58,448 bases of DNA from Lachnocurva sp045579705 (GCA_045579705.1 JAZNMP010000037.1:1-58448); one strand, 5' to 3'; shown: positions 24,794-34,162, counted from the first letter of the stretch. Translations and numbers: made by a program. The notes: a model not told the origin generated them from the letters alone.

Positions 24794-26725
24794 ATGAGGA
24801 AATTACAGAAATTCAAGGTGATACTGGCATTCACGCTTGTACTCGTAATGTCTTTTTCCGGTTTGACCGGATGTAAAGGCTCAAAAACGGCATCTAATGG
24901 AACGAGGATTACCATGCCACAAAACACTTCTGACACAAGCCATGATAAAACTTCCACTTCAAACAAAAATGTCATAAATCACTCAAACAAACGTTCATCA
25001 AATTCTACTAACACAAACACAGCTAATACGAAGTCAAACTCTAATCAGAGAGCATCAAATTCACAGAAACCAGATTATTCTAAGATGTCTGCTCTAGAGG
25101 TTACAAAATATCTTGGAAACGGAATCAATCTCGGAAACACATTTGAAGCTTATGGACATAACACTTTGGGTACAAACGCAAATGTCTACTCTTACGAAAC
25201 TTGTTGGGGACAGCCGGTGACAACGAAAGCTATGATCTCCGGAATGAAAGCAGCCGGTTTTGACAGCATCCGTATTCCTATCGCCTGGACAAATATGATG
25301 AACTTTGAATCTGGTGACTATACTATAAATCAGGCATATATAAACAGAATAAAGGAAGTTGTAAACTGGGCATTAGAAAGTAACATGTTTGTCATTATAA
25401 ATGATCACTGGGACGGCGGCTGGTGGTCCATGTTCGGTTCAGAGGATCAGACTAATCGCGCAAAAGCCTGGACTATGTATGAAGCACTTTGGAATCAGAT
25501 TTCAAGGGAATTCTCAAACTATTCTGAGCAGCTTATCTTCGAATCTGGAAATGAAGAACTTGGAGACAGGCTCAATGAAAGCACTGACTTTTCGAAATAC
25601 GGAACTCTGACAGAAGATGAAAAATACGCCACAACAAATGCCATCAATCAAAAATTTGTAGACATTGTCCGTAGAAGTGGCGCAAAGAATGATCATCGTT
25701 TTCTTCTACTGGCAGGCTATAACACGGATATCGATAAAACAGTCGATTACAGATTCCAAATGCCTAGAGATACTATTGCAAACAAGCTGTTTGTTTCTGT
25801 TCACTACTACTCACCTTGGAATTATTGCGGTGTAGATAATAATTCCCGTTGGGGCACCAAATCAGATTACACCGACATGAACACTGCCTTTAAGAAACTT
25901 CAGCGTTTTACAAACGAAGGATATGGAGTAATCATCGGAGAATATGCCGCTATTCCTTACTATGATAAGCAGGCAAATAAATCTGTCATGAAGGATAACA
26001 CTGTCGAATTCACAAACAACCTTCTCGACAACTGCGATATATACAACTACTGCCCGATGCTTTGGTCCACGAACGACTCTTATAATAAGAGCACTAACAC
26101 GATGATCGATGCTTCACTAACTAAGCTTTTTACATCCAGAAATTATGTTGCGGAAAAAAATTCCGGATCATCTTATCTGCCTACAGTAAGAGCCAGAATG
26201 GAAGCAAATCTAAAGGATGCTCCTGATAAATGGGATGATGTAGAAGATTATAATCCTGGCGATTCTGTTGCATGGATTATGTGGATGGGAGGAGCCGGAA
26301 CCTATAGCACCGGCGATACTTTCAATCCTTCTGATAACACGCCTGGTATCAAAGCCACAAATGCAATCGTCACAGGACCTGGAGAATACACAGTTTCTCT
26401 CGATTTTGAAAACGGAAACAATGGAGTAACTTTTAGCGCACTCGGAATCAAGGACGCAGAAATCAAATATCCGGACTGCATCATCGACATCAAAGAAATC
26501 TCCATCGATGGCAGAATTTTGCCAGCACCAGCAGGAGCATACACAACCTCTGATGATGGAAAATGCACCCGAGTAAACCTGATGAACGAATGGGTTGGAA
26601 ACATTCCTTCAAACGCCAGAACTAAAACGGGCGACCTATCAAATGCTTCCGCAGTAATACTGGACAAAAGCCAGATTAACAACATTCACAACATTACTAT
26701 CAAATTTGAACTAATCTCTAAATAA
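24794..26725 (+). CDS. GH5 cellulase/endoglucanase lipoprotein
   Basis: A 643-residue extracellular lipoprotein for beta-glucan breakdown. Signal peptide with lipobox LTGC (C27), then a Ser/Thr/Asn-rich linker (28-95), a GH5 barrel (about 100-430) and a C-terminal beta-rich module (about 490-643) that looks carbohydrate-binding. GH5 motifs: GFDSIRIP, NDHW (H205), acid/base E254 in SGNEE (usually NEP), H337 in VHYYS, nucleophile E383 in IGEYA. An AGGAGGAG site precedes the ATG. It stands alone. Substrate could also be xyloglucan or mannan; cellulose is the family default. Confidence 0.9.
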   Translation: MRKLQKFKVILAFTLVLVMSFSGLTGCKGSKTASNGTRITMPQNTSDTSHDKTSTSNKNVINHSNKRSSNSTNTNTANTKSNSNQRASNSQKPDYSKMSALEVTKYLGNGINLGNTFEAYGHNTLGTNANVYSYETCWGQPVTTKAMISGMKAAGFDSIRIPIAWTNMMNFESGDYTINQAYINRIKEVVNWALESNMFVIINDHWDGGWWSMFGSEDQTNRAKAWTMYEALWNQISREFSNYSEQLIFESGNEELGDRLNESTDFSKYGTLTEDEKYATTNAINQKFVDIVRRSGAKNDHRFLLLAGYNTDIDKTVDYRFQMPRDTIANKLFVSVHYYSPWNYCGVDNNSRWGTKSDYTDMNTAFKKLQRFTNEGYGVIIGEYAAIPYYDKQANKSVMKDNTVEFTNNLLDNCDIYNYCPMLWSTNDSYNKSTNTMIDASLTKLFTSRNYVAEKNSGSSYLPTVRARMEANLKDAPDKWDDVEDYNPGDSVAWIMWMGGAGTYSTGDTFNPSDNTPGIKATNAIVTGPGEYTVSLDFENGNNGVTFSALGIKDAEIKYPDCIIDIKEISIDGRILPAPAGAYTTSDDGKCTRVNLMNEWVGNIPSNARTKTGDLSNASAVILDKSQINNIHNITIKFELISK

Positions 26726-26732
26726 CAAAAAT

Positions 26733-26762
26733 CCCTCCTTACTGGTTGTCCAGTGAGGAGGG
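26733..26762. terminator. Terminator between GH5 and putP
   Basis: CCCTCCTTACTGG / CCAGTGAGGAGGG stem with a TTGT loop. On the minus strand it is followed by ATTTTT, so it ends putP transcription; it may also slow readthrough from GH5. Confidence 0.8.
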
Positions 26763-26805
26763 TACATATCAAATTAGCCGTTTTTTTATCAAACCAAACT
26801 CATTC

Positions 26806-28332
26806 CTACTTCTTTATACTATCAAACTGCTCCACGATTTCCTGTGAAGGCTTTGGTGTAAGCAAGCTTACTACCACCTCCACGATTATCGCAAAGATAA
26901 ACGCTGGTAGGATTTCATAAATATCAAATGCGCCGCCGAGTGGGCGTACGAAGAATTTCCAAACGAATACGAAGCCGCCGCCTGAGAGGAGTCCGGCCAT
27001 AGCGCCATATTTGTTTGATCTACGCCAGAACAAAGCGAGAATCATAACTGGTCCAAATGCTGCGCCGAGTCCAGCCCAGGCAAAACTTACTATAGCAAAG
27101 ACTGAACTGTTTGGATTCCAGGCGATCACAATTCCGAGGATTGCTATCAACACGATAGTTGCTCGAGAGATGACCATCAACTTCTTCTGTGAGTACTTCA
27201 CATGGAAGAACTCCACGAGAATATCACTTGAGATTGAAGAAGATGCTGCGAGAAGCTGTGAATCCGATGTAGACATTGTCGATGCCAGAATTCCTGACAA
27301 AACGATACCCGCGATGATTGCCGCAAGGATTCCATATCTAGACAGAATCTTTGACAATTCGATAATAATAGTCTCTGACTTCGCTCCTTCCAACATAGGA
27401 AGTCTTCCGCGGTTAGTGATGCCGAGTCCGATGATTCCGATCATCACTGAAACCATCATCGAAATCAATGCCCACGCTGAAGCGATTCGGCGTGAAAGCT
27501 TGAGCTTTGAGTCGTCTTCAATCGCCATAAATCTAAGCAAGATATGTGGCATTCCGAAGTATCCAAGTCCCCACGCAACCGTTGAAACGATAGATACCAC
27601 TGAGAAATGACTTGCCTTATTCTGTACTGGGTCAAAAGTCTCTGTTAGTGAAAAAAATCCAGGCAATTCCGATGCGTTGCCTACCACATTTTCAAATCCG
27701 CCTGCAAGCTGTAATCCGAACACCATGATGATAATCAAGGCGATAGACATAACTATACTCTGAATCAAGTCCGTAGTAGATGCCGCGAGGAAGCCTCCGA
27801 GTGTAGTATATAGCAGGATTACGATTGCAGCGACAATCATAGCAACATGATAATCAACTCCAAACAGACTGTTAAAAAGTTTACCGCAAGCAGCAAAACC
27901 GGATGCCGTATATGGAATGAAGAAAACTACAATCCAAACGGCAGATATCATCATGAGGATATTTTTTTCATCGTGATATCTACGTGAGAAGAAGCTAGGA
28001 ACTGTGATAGATCCAGTCGCTTCTGAGTATCTGCGAAGTCGCTTTGCGGTTATCAGCCAGTTTAGATATGTGCCGGCGACCAGACCGATGATGGTCCAGC
28101 CCACATCTGCTACACCTGACAAATAAGCAAGTCCGGGGAGCCCCATCAATAGATAACTACTCATATCTGATGCTTCAGCACTCATTGCTGTCACAAGTGG
28201 GCCTAGTTTTCTGCCTCCGATATAGAAATCGTTGACCGTATTATTTCTCTTTGAAACTAACCAACCTACGTAAACCATTCCAAGGAGATATACGACCATG
28301 GTCAGCAGAATTGAAATTTCCGAACTGTTCAT
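26806..28332 (-). CDS. putP: Sodium/proline symporter
   Basis: A 508-residue member of the SSS family with about 13 membrane helices. Matching landmarks include the SAEASDMSSYLLMGLPG stretch near residue 50, the FFSRRYHDEKN loop, GGFLAASTTDLIQS, and FAWAGLGAAFGPVMILALFW toward the C-terminus; these agree with PutP rather than pantothenate or sugar relatives. It should import L-proline with Na+. Monocistronic; GAGGT ribosome binding site before ATG 28332. Confidence 0.93.
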   Translation of the reverse strand: MNSSEISILLTMVVYLLGMVYVGWLVSKRNNTVNDFYIGGRKLGPLVTAMSAEASDMSSYLLMGLPGLAYLSGVADVGWTIIGLVAGTYLNWLITAKRLRRYSEATGSITVPSFFSRRYHDEKNILMMISAVWIVVFFIPYTASGFAACGKLFNSLFGVDYHVAMIVAAIVILLYTTLGGFLAASTTDLIQSIVMSIALIIIMVFGLQLAGGFENVVGNASELPGFFSLTETFDPVQNKASHFSVVSIVSTVAWGLGYFGMPHILLRFMAIEDDSKLKLSRRIASAWALISMMVSVMIGIIGLGITNRGRLPMLEGAKSETIIIELSKILSRYGILAAIIAGIVLSGILASTMSTSDSQLLAASSSISSDILVEFFHVKYSQKKLMVISRATIVLIAILGIVIAWNPNSSVFAIVSFAWAGLGAAFGPVMILALFWRRSNKYGAMAGLLSGGGFVFVWKFFVRPLGGAFDIYEILPAFIFAIIVEVVVSLLTPKPSQEIVEQFDSIKK

Positions 28333-28380
28333 GTTTAATACCTCTTTCTATTATTCGCTGTGTCCTAAACCCATGAATTC

Positions 28381-28409
28381 TTGAATACCAATATTAAAAG
28401 GAGTATAAT
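28381..28409 (+). promoter_or_regulatory. Promoter of the D-aspartate ligase/racemase operon
   Basis: TTGAAT (28381-28386), 17-bp spacer, TATAAT (28404-28409). The transcript would have a leader of about 100 nt. Confidence 0.7.
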
Positions 28410-28516
28410 TTCACAGTGTTTAGGCTTTTTCAGCCGTAGAAAGATATATTAACACTAAAATATAAATCATTCAATTTAATTTGACATGAGAAATAATAAA
28501 GTGTAAGGAGAAATAA

Positions 28517-29725
28517 ATGGAACAGAAATTTTATCCTCTCATCTTTGGCGGAGATATCAACGTATACTCCGTAGCCAGAGCTTTTCATGAGGAATACGGA
28601 ATTAAATCAACTTGTTATGGAAAATACCCATCAGGCCCAGCCGCTCGTAGCTCAATCATCGACTACCATGCGCACCCTGACAATGAAACTCCAGAAGCTT
28701 TTCTCAGATATGTAAATGAATTTGCATCTACACACACTGATGCTCCTATCCTCGTAATCGGAGCCGGCGATGCTTACGTACAGCTCATCTCTGAGAACAA
28801 GGACAAACTTCCAGAGAACTGCATCGCTCCTTACATCGATGCCGAGATGTTAAACAACCTCGTTCAGAAGGAATACTTCTACAACCTTTGCGACAAATAC
28901 GACATCGATCATCCTGGAACTTTCATATATAAAAAAGAAATGGGTCACGATTTCGAAATTCCATTCGAAGCGCCATTCATCTGCAAGCCAAGCTGCTCTA
29001 TCAGCTACTGGGAGCATCCTTTCGAAGGTAACAACAAAGTCTTCATCGTAAATTCACGTGAAGAACTTCTCGACATCCTCGACAGATGCTACGCAGCTGG
29101 ATATCCTGATTCTATGATCATTCAGGATATGATTCCTGGCGATGACACTTATATGCGAGTTCTTACCTGCTACTCTGACCAGCACGGAAAAGTAAAGATG
29201 ATGTGCCTCGGACACACACTTCTCGAGGAGCACACACCTCACGGAAGTGGTAATCACGCTACTATCATCACAGAGTACAACGAAGAAATCTGCACAAAGA
29301 TCAAAGCCTTCCTCGAAGACATCGGTTATGTCGGATATTCTAACTTCGATATCAAATACGACGAACGCGATGGCAAATACAAATTCTTCGAGATCAACTG
29401 CCGCCAGGGCCGTAGCAATTACTACGTAACCGGCGCAGGATATAATATTGCAAGATACTTTGTAGAAGACTATATTTTTAATAAAGATATCAAATTCGAG
29501 ATTTGTAAGACAGAATCACTCTGGAGCGTCGTTCCAATCAAGGTAGCAAAGGATTACATCGTTTCAAAATACCATCCTACTATCGACAGACTGCTCCGCG
29601 AGAAAAAATTCTCTAATTCGCTGGTTTACAGCGGGGAGAAGAATCTCCTCCACAAACTTTGGGTTAGACACAATCTCGCTAGACACAAGAAAAACTATGC
29701 AACTTACTATGAGAAGAAGAACTAA
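28517..29725 (+). CDS. ATP-grasp D-aspartate ligase (Aslfm-like)
   Basis: A 402-residue ATP-grasp enzyme. The N-terminal GGDINVYSVARAFHEEYG, central MIIQDMIPGDDTYMRVL and metal/ATP-site FEINCRQGRSNYYVT (E292, N294) closely resemble the Enterococcus faecium D-aspartate ligase that joins the beta-carboxylate of D-Asp to the lysine side chain of the peptidoglycan precursor. The next gene is an aspartate/glutamate racemase, matching the ligase-racemase pairing. Cytoplasmic. Substrate is inferred from resemblance and context. Confidence 0.85.
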   Translation: MEQKFYPLIFGGDINVYSVARAFHEEYGIKSTCYGKYPSGPAARSSIIDYHAHPDNETPEAFLRYVNEFASTHTDAPILVIGAGDAYVQLISENKDKLPENCIAPYIDAEMLNNLVQKEYFYNLCDKYDIDHPGTFIYKKEMGHDFEIPFEAPFICKPSCSISYWEHPFEGNNKVFIVNSREELLDILDRCYAAGYPDSMIIQDMIPGDDTYMRVLTCYSDQHGKVKMMCLGHTLLEEHTPHGSGNHATIITEYNEEICTKIKAFLEDIGYVGYSNFDIKYDERDGKYKFFEINCRQGRSNYYVTGAGYNIARYFVEDYIFNKDIKFEICKTESLWSVVPIKVAKDYIVSKYHPTIDRLLREKKFSNSLVYSGEKNLLHKLWVRHNLARHKKNYATYYEKKN

Positions 29726-29755
29726 TCCTCTCTAGTTAGTAAGAGAGATGAAATT

Positions 29756-30478
29756 ATGAGAGACTTTAAGAATCAAAAACTTGGAATACTCGGTGGAATG
29801 GGTCCACAGGCTACACAAATTTTGTATCAGTGGATTCTCGATCGTACGGACGCCTCCTGTGATCAGGACAATATCCCTACAGTCATCCTCAGCGACACAG
29901 TTATGCCAGACAGAACTTCTGCTATCCTATCCGGCAAAACAGATGCTGTTTTTCAGAAAATGCTCGAAGACTGCCGCACTCTTGAATCCTGCGGCTGCTC
30001 CTGCATCGCCATTCCTTGTAACACATCTCACTATTTTGTCGATGACATCCAGAAGGAAATCAACATACCAATCCTTCACATGCCACGAAAGACTGTCGCT
30101 CGAATTCGTGAGGCTTATCCCGCTGACGCGAAAAAAGTTGCCATCCTCGCTACAGATGGCACACTAAAGACAGGAATCTACTCTCGTGAGATAGAAAAAG
30201 CAGGTCTAATCCCTTATGAACCTGAACCAGAGATTCAAAAATACGTTATGTCTCTCATTTATGATGAGATCAAAAAGGGCGAAAAGGGGAACCGCTCCAC
30301 CTTCCTCAAAATAGACAAAGCCATCCGTGAAGCCGGCTGCGATTGCTGCATCCTCGGCTGCACCGAACTCTCCGTCTACCGCGAGTATCACGGTCTACCT
30401 AGCTTCTACATCGATGCTATGGAAGTTTTAGCAGAGGAAAGTATCAAGTTCTTTGGCTTAGAGCCTATTGATGTTTAA
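29756..30478 (+). CDS. racD: Aspartate/glutamate racemase family protein
   Basis: A 240-residue cofactor-independent racemase with the two catalytic cysteines C88 (IPCNTSH) and C202 (LGCTELS) and the N-terminal LGILGGMGPQAT signature of aspartate racemases. It probably makes D-Asp for the ligase encoded 30 bp upstream. The ribosome binding site is AGAGAGATG-like. A glutamate racemase (MurI) would lack the GGMGPQAT form, so D-Asp is favoured. Confidence 0.9.
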   Translation: MRDFKNQKLGILGGMGPQATQILYQWILDRTDASCDQDNIPTVILSDTVMPDRTSAILSGKTDAVFQKMLEDCRTLESCGCSCIAIPCNTSHYFVDDIQKEINIPILHMPRKTVARIREAYPADAKKVAILATDGTLKTGIYSREIEKAGLIPYEPEPEIQKYVMSLIYDEIKKGEKGNRSTFLKIDKAIREAGCDCCILGCTELSVYREYHGLPSFYIDAMEVLAEESIKFFGLEPIDV

Positions 30479-30491
30479 GAATTTGTTGTAG

Positions 30492-30590
30492 CGTTGTAAT
30501 TTATAATTTTGCCTATACTAGCGCCGATCAGCGAAAGCTTGATGAGGGCGTTGTAACCCATAATTTTGCTTTTATTAGCGCCGATCAGCG
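30492..30590. repeat. 57-bp direct repeat pair after racD
   Basis: GCGTTGTAA...AGCGCCGATCAGCG occurs at 30492-30534 and 30549-30591 (57-bp offset, about 5 differences). The second copy's AGCGCCGA forms the left arm of the large hairpin 30577-30655. Confidence 0.75.
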
Positions 30591-30655
30591 GTTTGAAACA
30601 TCGTTTTTGTTTCTAGAAACGAAACAAAAACCATGTTTCACCGGCTCGGCGCTAT
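30577..30655. terminator. Large nested hairpin, possible racD terminator
   Basis: Outer arms TAGCGCCGA / TCGGCGCTA and inner arms GAAACATCGTTTTTGTTTC / GAAACAAAAACCATGTTTC fold into one 79-nt structure. It is followed by only a weak T-run (TATTTCT), so terminator function is uncertain. Confidence 0.5.
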
Positions 30656-30710
30656 TTCTATGCAATAAATTCATAGATTAAACGCTCGCAAGCTCGCTAC
30701 TGGGGCCCCA

Positions 30711-30972
30711 CATACGAAATTTAGTGCACTAAGCGTCATTTTTTCGTAGGTTTCACTTTCCCACCAATCAAGTCAGCTCAGCAAACTACGAAATATTCCA
30801 CCTAAATCGTCAATCTTTCGTAGGTTCCACTTTCCTACCTAGCAATTCAGCTCCGCGAACTACGAAATATTCCACCTAAATCGTCAATTTACCGTAGGTT
30901 ACACTTTCCTATCTATCAAGTCAGCTCAGCAAACTACGAAATATTCCACCTAAATCGTCAATTTTTCGTAGG
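30711..30972. repeat. Hairpin array CTACGAA, four units, 74-bp period
   Basis: Left arms begin at 30711 (degenerate), 30786, 30860 and 30934; right arms TTCGTAG follow about 31 bp later. After each hairpin come GGTTTCACTTTCC-like bases and a connector ending CAAGTCAGCTC(A/C)GC. Units are 85-95% alike by eye. Confidence 0.9.
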
Positions 30973-31007
30973 TTTCACTTTCCCACCAAGCAAGTCAGCT
31001 CCGCAGT

Positions 31008-31268
31008 GTATTGGGAATTCCTCTATATCAAACTATTTCCCTATACCAAAACTCCTAGATCAAGCAAGTCAGCCCCACAGTGTATTGGGAATTCCTCCAT
31101 ATCAAGCTCTTTCCCTATACCAAATCACCAAAATCAAGCAAGTCAGCTCCGCAATGTATTGGCAATCCCTCCATATCAAACTCTTTCCCTATACCCAACC
31201 ACTTAATTCAAGCAAGTCCGCTCCGCAGTGTATTGGGAATTCCTTTATATCAAGCTTTTCCCTATACC
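31008..31268. repeat. Hairpin array GTATTGGGAA, four units, 74-bp period
   Basis: Left arms start at 31008, 31082, 31156 and 31230, exactly 74 bp apart, and continue the lattice of the preceding array (30934 + 74 = 31008). Right arms TTCCCTATAC begin 29 bp after each. The connector CAAGCAAGTCAGCTCCGCA is shared with the preceding array although the stem word is unrelated. Overlapping short frames here encode repeated peptides only because of the repeats. Confidence 0.92.
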
Positions 31269-31288
31269 AACCGCAAAATTCAATCAAG

Positions 31289-31303
31289 TGCGGCTGCGCC
31301 GCA
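31289..31303. repeat. GC module hairpin
   Basis: TGCGGCTGCGCCGCA separates the GTATTGGGAA array from the CTGTGTTTT array. The same module occurs at 18358, 31677, 46830 and 47145. Confidence 0.8.
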
Positions 31304-31313
31304 AGAATTGCCT

Positions 31314-31643
31314 TTCTGTGTTTTTAAGCAAGAATAATCAAAAAACGCAGAGTTTTACAGCTCGTAAGTCCTAATCAAACTTCTAAAGTCTGTGTTATAT
31401 TTCATATTCACTAGAAAACACAGTCTTTTTGTAATACTCCAGACAACCCCCACATATATTCTCTGTGCATTCTTACATTAATCTTCAAAAACACAGAACT
31501 TCACAGATTACAAAGTCTACTACAAGCTCAACTCTGCGTTTTAAGCAGTATCTCGCATAGAACACAGAAACTACATAGCTAAGGCTGCCCAGCCTTCCTT
31601 AAAACTCTGTGTTTCTTCAAGATTTCATAAGAAAACACAGACC
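31314..31643. repeat. Hairpin array CTGTGTTTT, five units, 71-74 bp period
   Basis: CTGTG words (CTGCG in one unit) start at 31316, 31390, 31463, 31534 and 31607; paired CACAG words (CGCAG in the first unit) start at 31346, 31419, 31492, 31563 and 31636. An inverted four-unit copy lies at 46881-47133 with exact 73-bp steps. Confidence 0.88.
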
Positions 31644-31676
31644 AGCTCTCCCCCCAGTCCATAATCACAAAGCAAG

Positions 31677-31691
31677 TGCGGCTGCGTCGCA
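31677..31691. repeat. GC module hairpin before palindromic element copy 2
   Basis: TGCGGCTGCGTCGCA, followed by GGGGTAACCTAATATG, the same lead-in as at 46844-46815 read in reverse. Confidence 0.75.
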
Positions 31692-31701
31692 GGGGTAACC
31701 T

Positions 31702-31829
31702 AATATGTTTGCTTGATCACACCTTTTCATCAAAGAAGCAGCCTGTCAAGGATGGCGAAGCCACCGAAGGCTTACGTCCTTGACAGGCTGCTTTCTTTGA
31801 TGAATATAATCAGCCAAGCAAACATATAT
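31702..31829. repeat. Long palindromic repeat element, copy 2
   Basis: Best-preserved copy. TTCATCAAAGAA with GCAGCCTGTCAAGG pairs with CCTTGACAGGCTGC and TTCTTTGATGAA, inside outer arms ATATGTTTGCTTG / CAAGCAAACATAT. About 90% identical to copy 1 at 18384-18509. Confidence 0.88.
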
Positions 31830-31855
31830 CAGTATCCTGCGCTCTAGCACCAATC

Positions 31856-31882
31856 CCACTCTGTGAGCGTAGCGAACACTTG
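31856..31882. repeat. End module of repeat locus 2
   Basis: CCACTCTGTGAGCGTAGCG and the following AACACTTG match 18569-18595 and the reverse of 46681-46707. It abuts the stop codon of the gene at 31883. Confidence 0.75.
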
Positions 31883-32113
31883 CTATCTCAAATTCTTCAA
31901 CTCATTCATCATTTCCAGATCATCTGCTGTAATCTTCATATTAGCAGTAATCTTCTCAGCGCCTGGTTTAGTTACACTTACCTCGATAACTGTATCTTCA
32001 GGCAAACCTGACATCAAAACCTGCTTTGTAAACTGAACAGTCTTTGGATGATTAGCCTCAAATTTACTCTTTAACTGCATAATCTTCATCAATGCTGCTG
32101 GATTAAATGCCAT
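31883..32113 (-). CDS. Small conserved hypothetical protein
   Basis: A 76-residue soluble protein (MAFNPAALMKIMQLKSKF, then a beta-rich middle and a helical end LEMMNELKNL). I do not recognise a named family beyond hypothetical proteins of this kind in Clostridia. The ATG at 32113 has GGGAG 9 bp upstream; an in-frame ATG at 32128 does not. It follows ligA by 42 bp and may share its transcript. Confidence 0.75.
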   Translation of the reverse strand: MAFNPAALMKIMQLKSKFEANHPKTVQFTKQVLMSGLPEDTVIEVSVTKPGAEKITANMKITADDLEMMNELKNLR

Positions 32114-32155
32114 ATCAAAATCTCCCATCTACATCCTAAATTTCTAACGATATTC

Positions 32156-34162
32156 TTACTTTAACATCTCTAAAAATGCTGCTTCATCTAAGACAGGAAT
32201 GCCCAGAGCATTTGCCTTATCCAGCTTCGAACCTGCCGCTTCGCCTGCGATCAGGTAAGAAGTCTTCTTTGAAACAGAACCAGTGCACTTACCACCATTG
32301 TCCTCAACCAAGTCCTGCATTTCTTTACGACCATAGTTTGGCAAAGTACCAGTAATTACAAAAGTAAGTCCTGCTAATTTATCAGAAGCATTATATTTCT
32401 CTGCAATCTCCATGTTTATGCCGAGAGCTTTGAAATCCTCTAAGATTTCGATATTTGTCTCGTCATGGAAGAAATCATATATCGAAATCGCAGTAGTCTC
32501 ACCTACATCGCTGATTTCCTGCAACCTTTCCACAGACGCTTCTCTAACAGCATCTATAGTTTTCATCTCTTTCATGATAGTAGAAGCAGTTCTACGCCCT
32601 ACATTTCTAATTCCGAGAGCTGCCAGGAAACGATCAGCCTCATTCTCCTTAGATGCTTCGATAGCTGCCAAAAGCTTATCTGTGTTCTTCTCTCTACCGA
32701 TAATTCCCTTTTCAACAAGCTCGTCGCGATGCTCTTTCAGATGATAGATATCTGCGTAGCTAGATAAATATCCTTCTTCTAAGAGCGCATCCACCAAAGT
32801 CTCGCCAAGTCCCATAATATTCATACAGTTCAATGAAGTGAAATAAGAAATCGTGCGAGAAAGCTGCGCCTTGCAAGTAGGATTTACACAGCGAATATCC
32901 GCTGTATCCTCTTCTACTACTAGCTTCGCTCCACATACTGGACAAAATTCGGATACCTGATACAAACTTTCCGGCTCAGTAACCACTCCACAAATCTTTG
33001 GAATGATATCACCAGATTTTTTTAACTTATAAACACCACCGATTCCAATACGATTCTTTAACATGTAATCAGCATTGTGAAGAGTTACTCTAGACACGTT
33101 TGTGCCGCAAAGTCTCGCCGGTTTATGTGTCTCAGCATCGAGAACATGCCCGATAAAAGCGAGCTTGCCGGTTCTACCTACAGTCTCCTCAATCTCTTCC
33201 ATCACAACCGGACGCTCTTCTGGCGGATACTTGAACGCAATATGTCCGGCTGAGTACTTGCTTCCAGCCGGGAAGTCGTTTCTGTAGGCGATATGGTCGA
33301 CCTTGACAACCGCACCATCAATATCAAAAGGCAGGTCACCACGCATCTCACCAATTTCACGAATCGTAGCAATAACTTTCTCTGCATTCGAACAAAGCTT
33401 GTGATACACAGTCTTGATTCCAGCCTGCTCGATTATCTTCAAGCCAGCATCGTGCGACTCCATAACCTCTGCTGGTCCATCCTGAATATTAAACACAAAC
33501 ATATTCAAGCCACGATTCTTTGTAATAGAAGTATCGAGCTGACGAAGAGTTCCAGCGGCAAGGTTACGCGGATTTGCGGAAGTCTTTTTTCCCAACCGTT
33601 CCTGCTCCTCGTTGTATTTCTCGAAATCCTCGTGAGACATGTAGACCTCACCACGAACCTCTAAATATTCGAAATCGAGGTCGAGTTCCTTCTGCACGTC
33701 AGGAATCACATGCGCATTTGCTGTAACATCCTCGCCGACGAGACCATCGCCACGTGTTTCAGCGAGCATCAGATGCATGCGTCCATCTTCCATACGTGTG
33801 TAGCGAAGCGTCATAGACAGTCCGTCTATCTTCTGCTCTACGGAAAAAGAAGCGTCAGGATGACGTTCTAATACCTTGTTAACCCAGGTAACTACGTCTT
33901 CTTCATTGAAGACATCTTCGATAGATAGCATAGGCACATTGTGAGTTACCTTTACGCCAGCTTCACGCTTTGCAACACCACCTATCTTCTGTGAAGGTGA
34001 ATCAGAAGTAACCCATTCAGGGTGCTCTGCTTCAGCTGCCTTCAATTTCTGCATCAACATATCATACTCATAATCGCTGATTTCAGGTGCATCATCGTTA
34101 TAGTATAGATTCATGTGATAATCTATTTCTTTTGAAAGTGCTTTGTATTCTTCAAATGTCAT
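32156..34162 (-). CDS. ligA: NAD-dependent DNA ligase
   Basis: A 668-residue replicative ligase. Adenylation domain with the active-site Lys in EQKIDG (about K111), OB fold, four-Cys zinc site (CPVCGAKL ... CVNPTC), helix-hairpin-helix region (ALGIRNVGRRTAS, ISDVGETTA) and C-terminal BRCT domain (LTFVITGTLPNYGRKE ... EAAFLEMLK). All domains are complete. The ATG at 34162 with GAGAGGA upstream is preferred to one at 34186, which would add eight residues and has no ribosome binding site. Confidence 0.96.
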   Translation of the reverse strand: MTFEEYKALSKEIDYHMNLYYNDDAPEISDYEYDMLMQKLKAAEAEHPEWVTSDSPSQKIGGVAKREAGVKVTHNVPMLSIEDVFNEEDVVTWVNKVLERHPDASFSVEQKIDGLSMTLRYTRMEDGRMHLMLAETRGDGLVGEDVTANAHVIPDVQKELDLDFEYLEVRGEVYMSHEDFEKYNEEQERLGKKTSANPRNLAAGTLRQLDTSITKNRGLNMFVFNIQDGPAEVMESHDAGLKIIEQAGIKTVYHKLCSNAEKVIATIREIGEMRGDLPFDIDGAVVKVDHIAYRNDFPAGSKYSAGHIAFKYPPEERPVVMEEIEETVGRTGKLAFIGHVLDAETHKPARLCGTNVSRVTLHNADYMLKNRIGIGGVYKLKKSGDIIPKICGVVTEPESLYQVSEFCPVCGAKLVVEEDTADIRCVNPTCKAQLSRTISYFTSLNCMNIMGLGETLVDALLEEGYLSSYADIYHLKEHRDELVEKGIIGREKNTDKLLAAIEASKENEADRFLAALGIRNVGRRTASTIMKEMKTIDAVREASVERLQEISDVGETTAISIYDFFHDETNIEILEDFKALGINMEIAEKYNASDKLAGLTFVITGTLPNYGRKEMQDLVEDNGGKCTGSVSKKTSYLIAGEAAGSKLDKANALGIPVLDEAAFLEMLK

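Noticed and set aside
31006..31337. Overlapping small proteins with repeated peptide motifs
   Set aside because: They are open frames through the 74-bp repeats, in two frames at once, with no ribosome binding site; repeats explain the peptide similarity.
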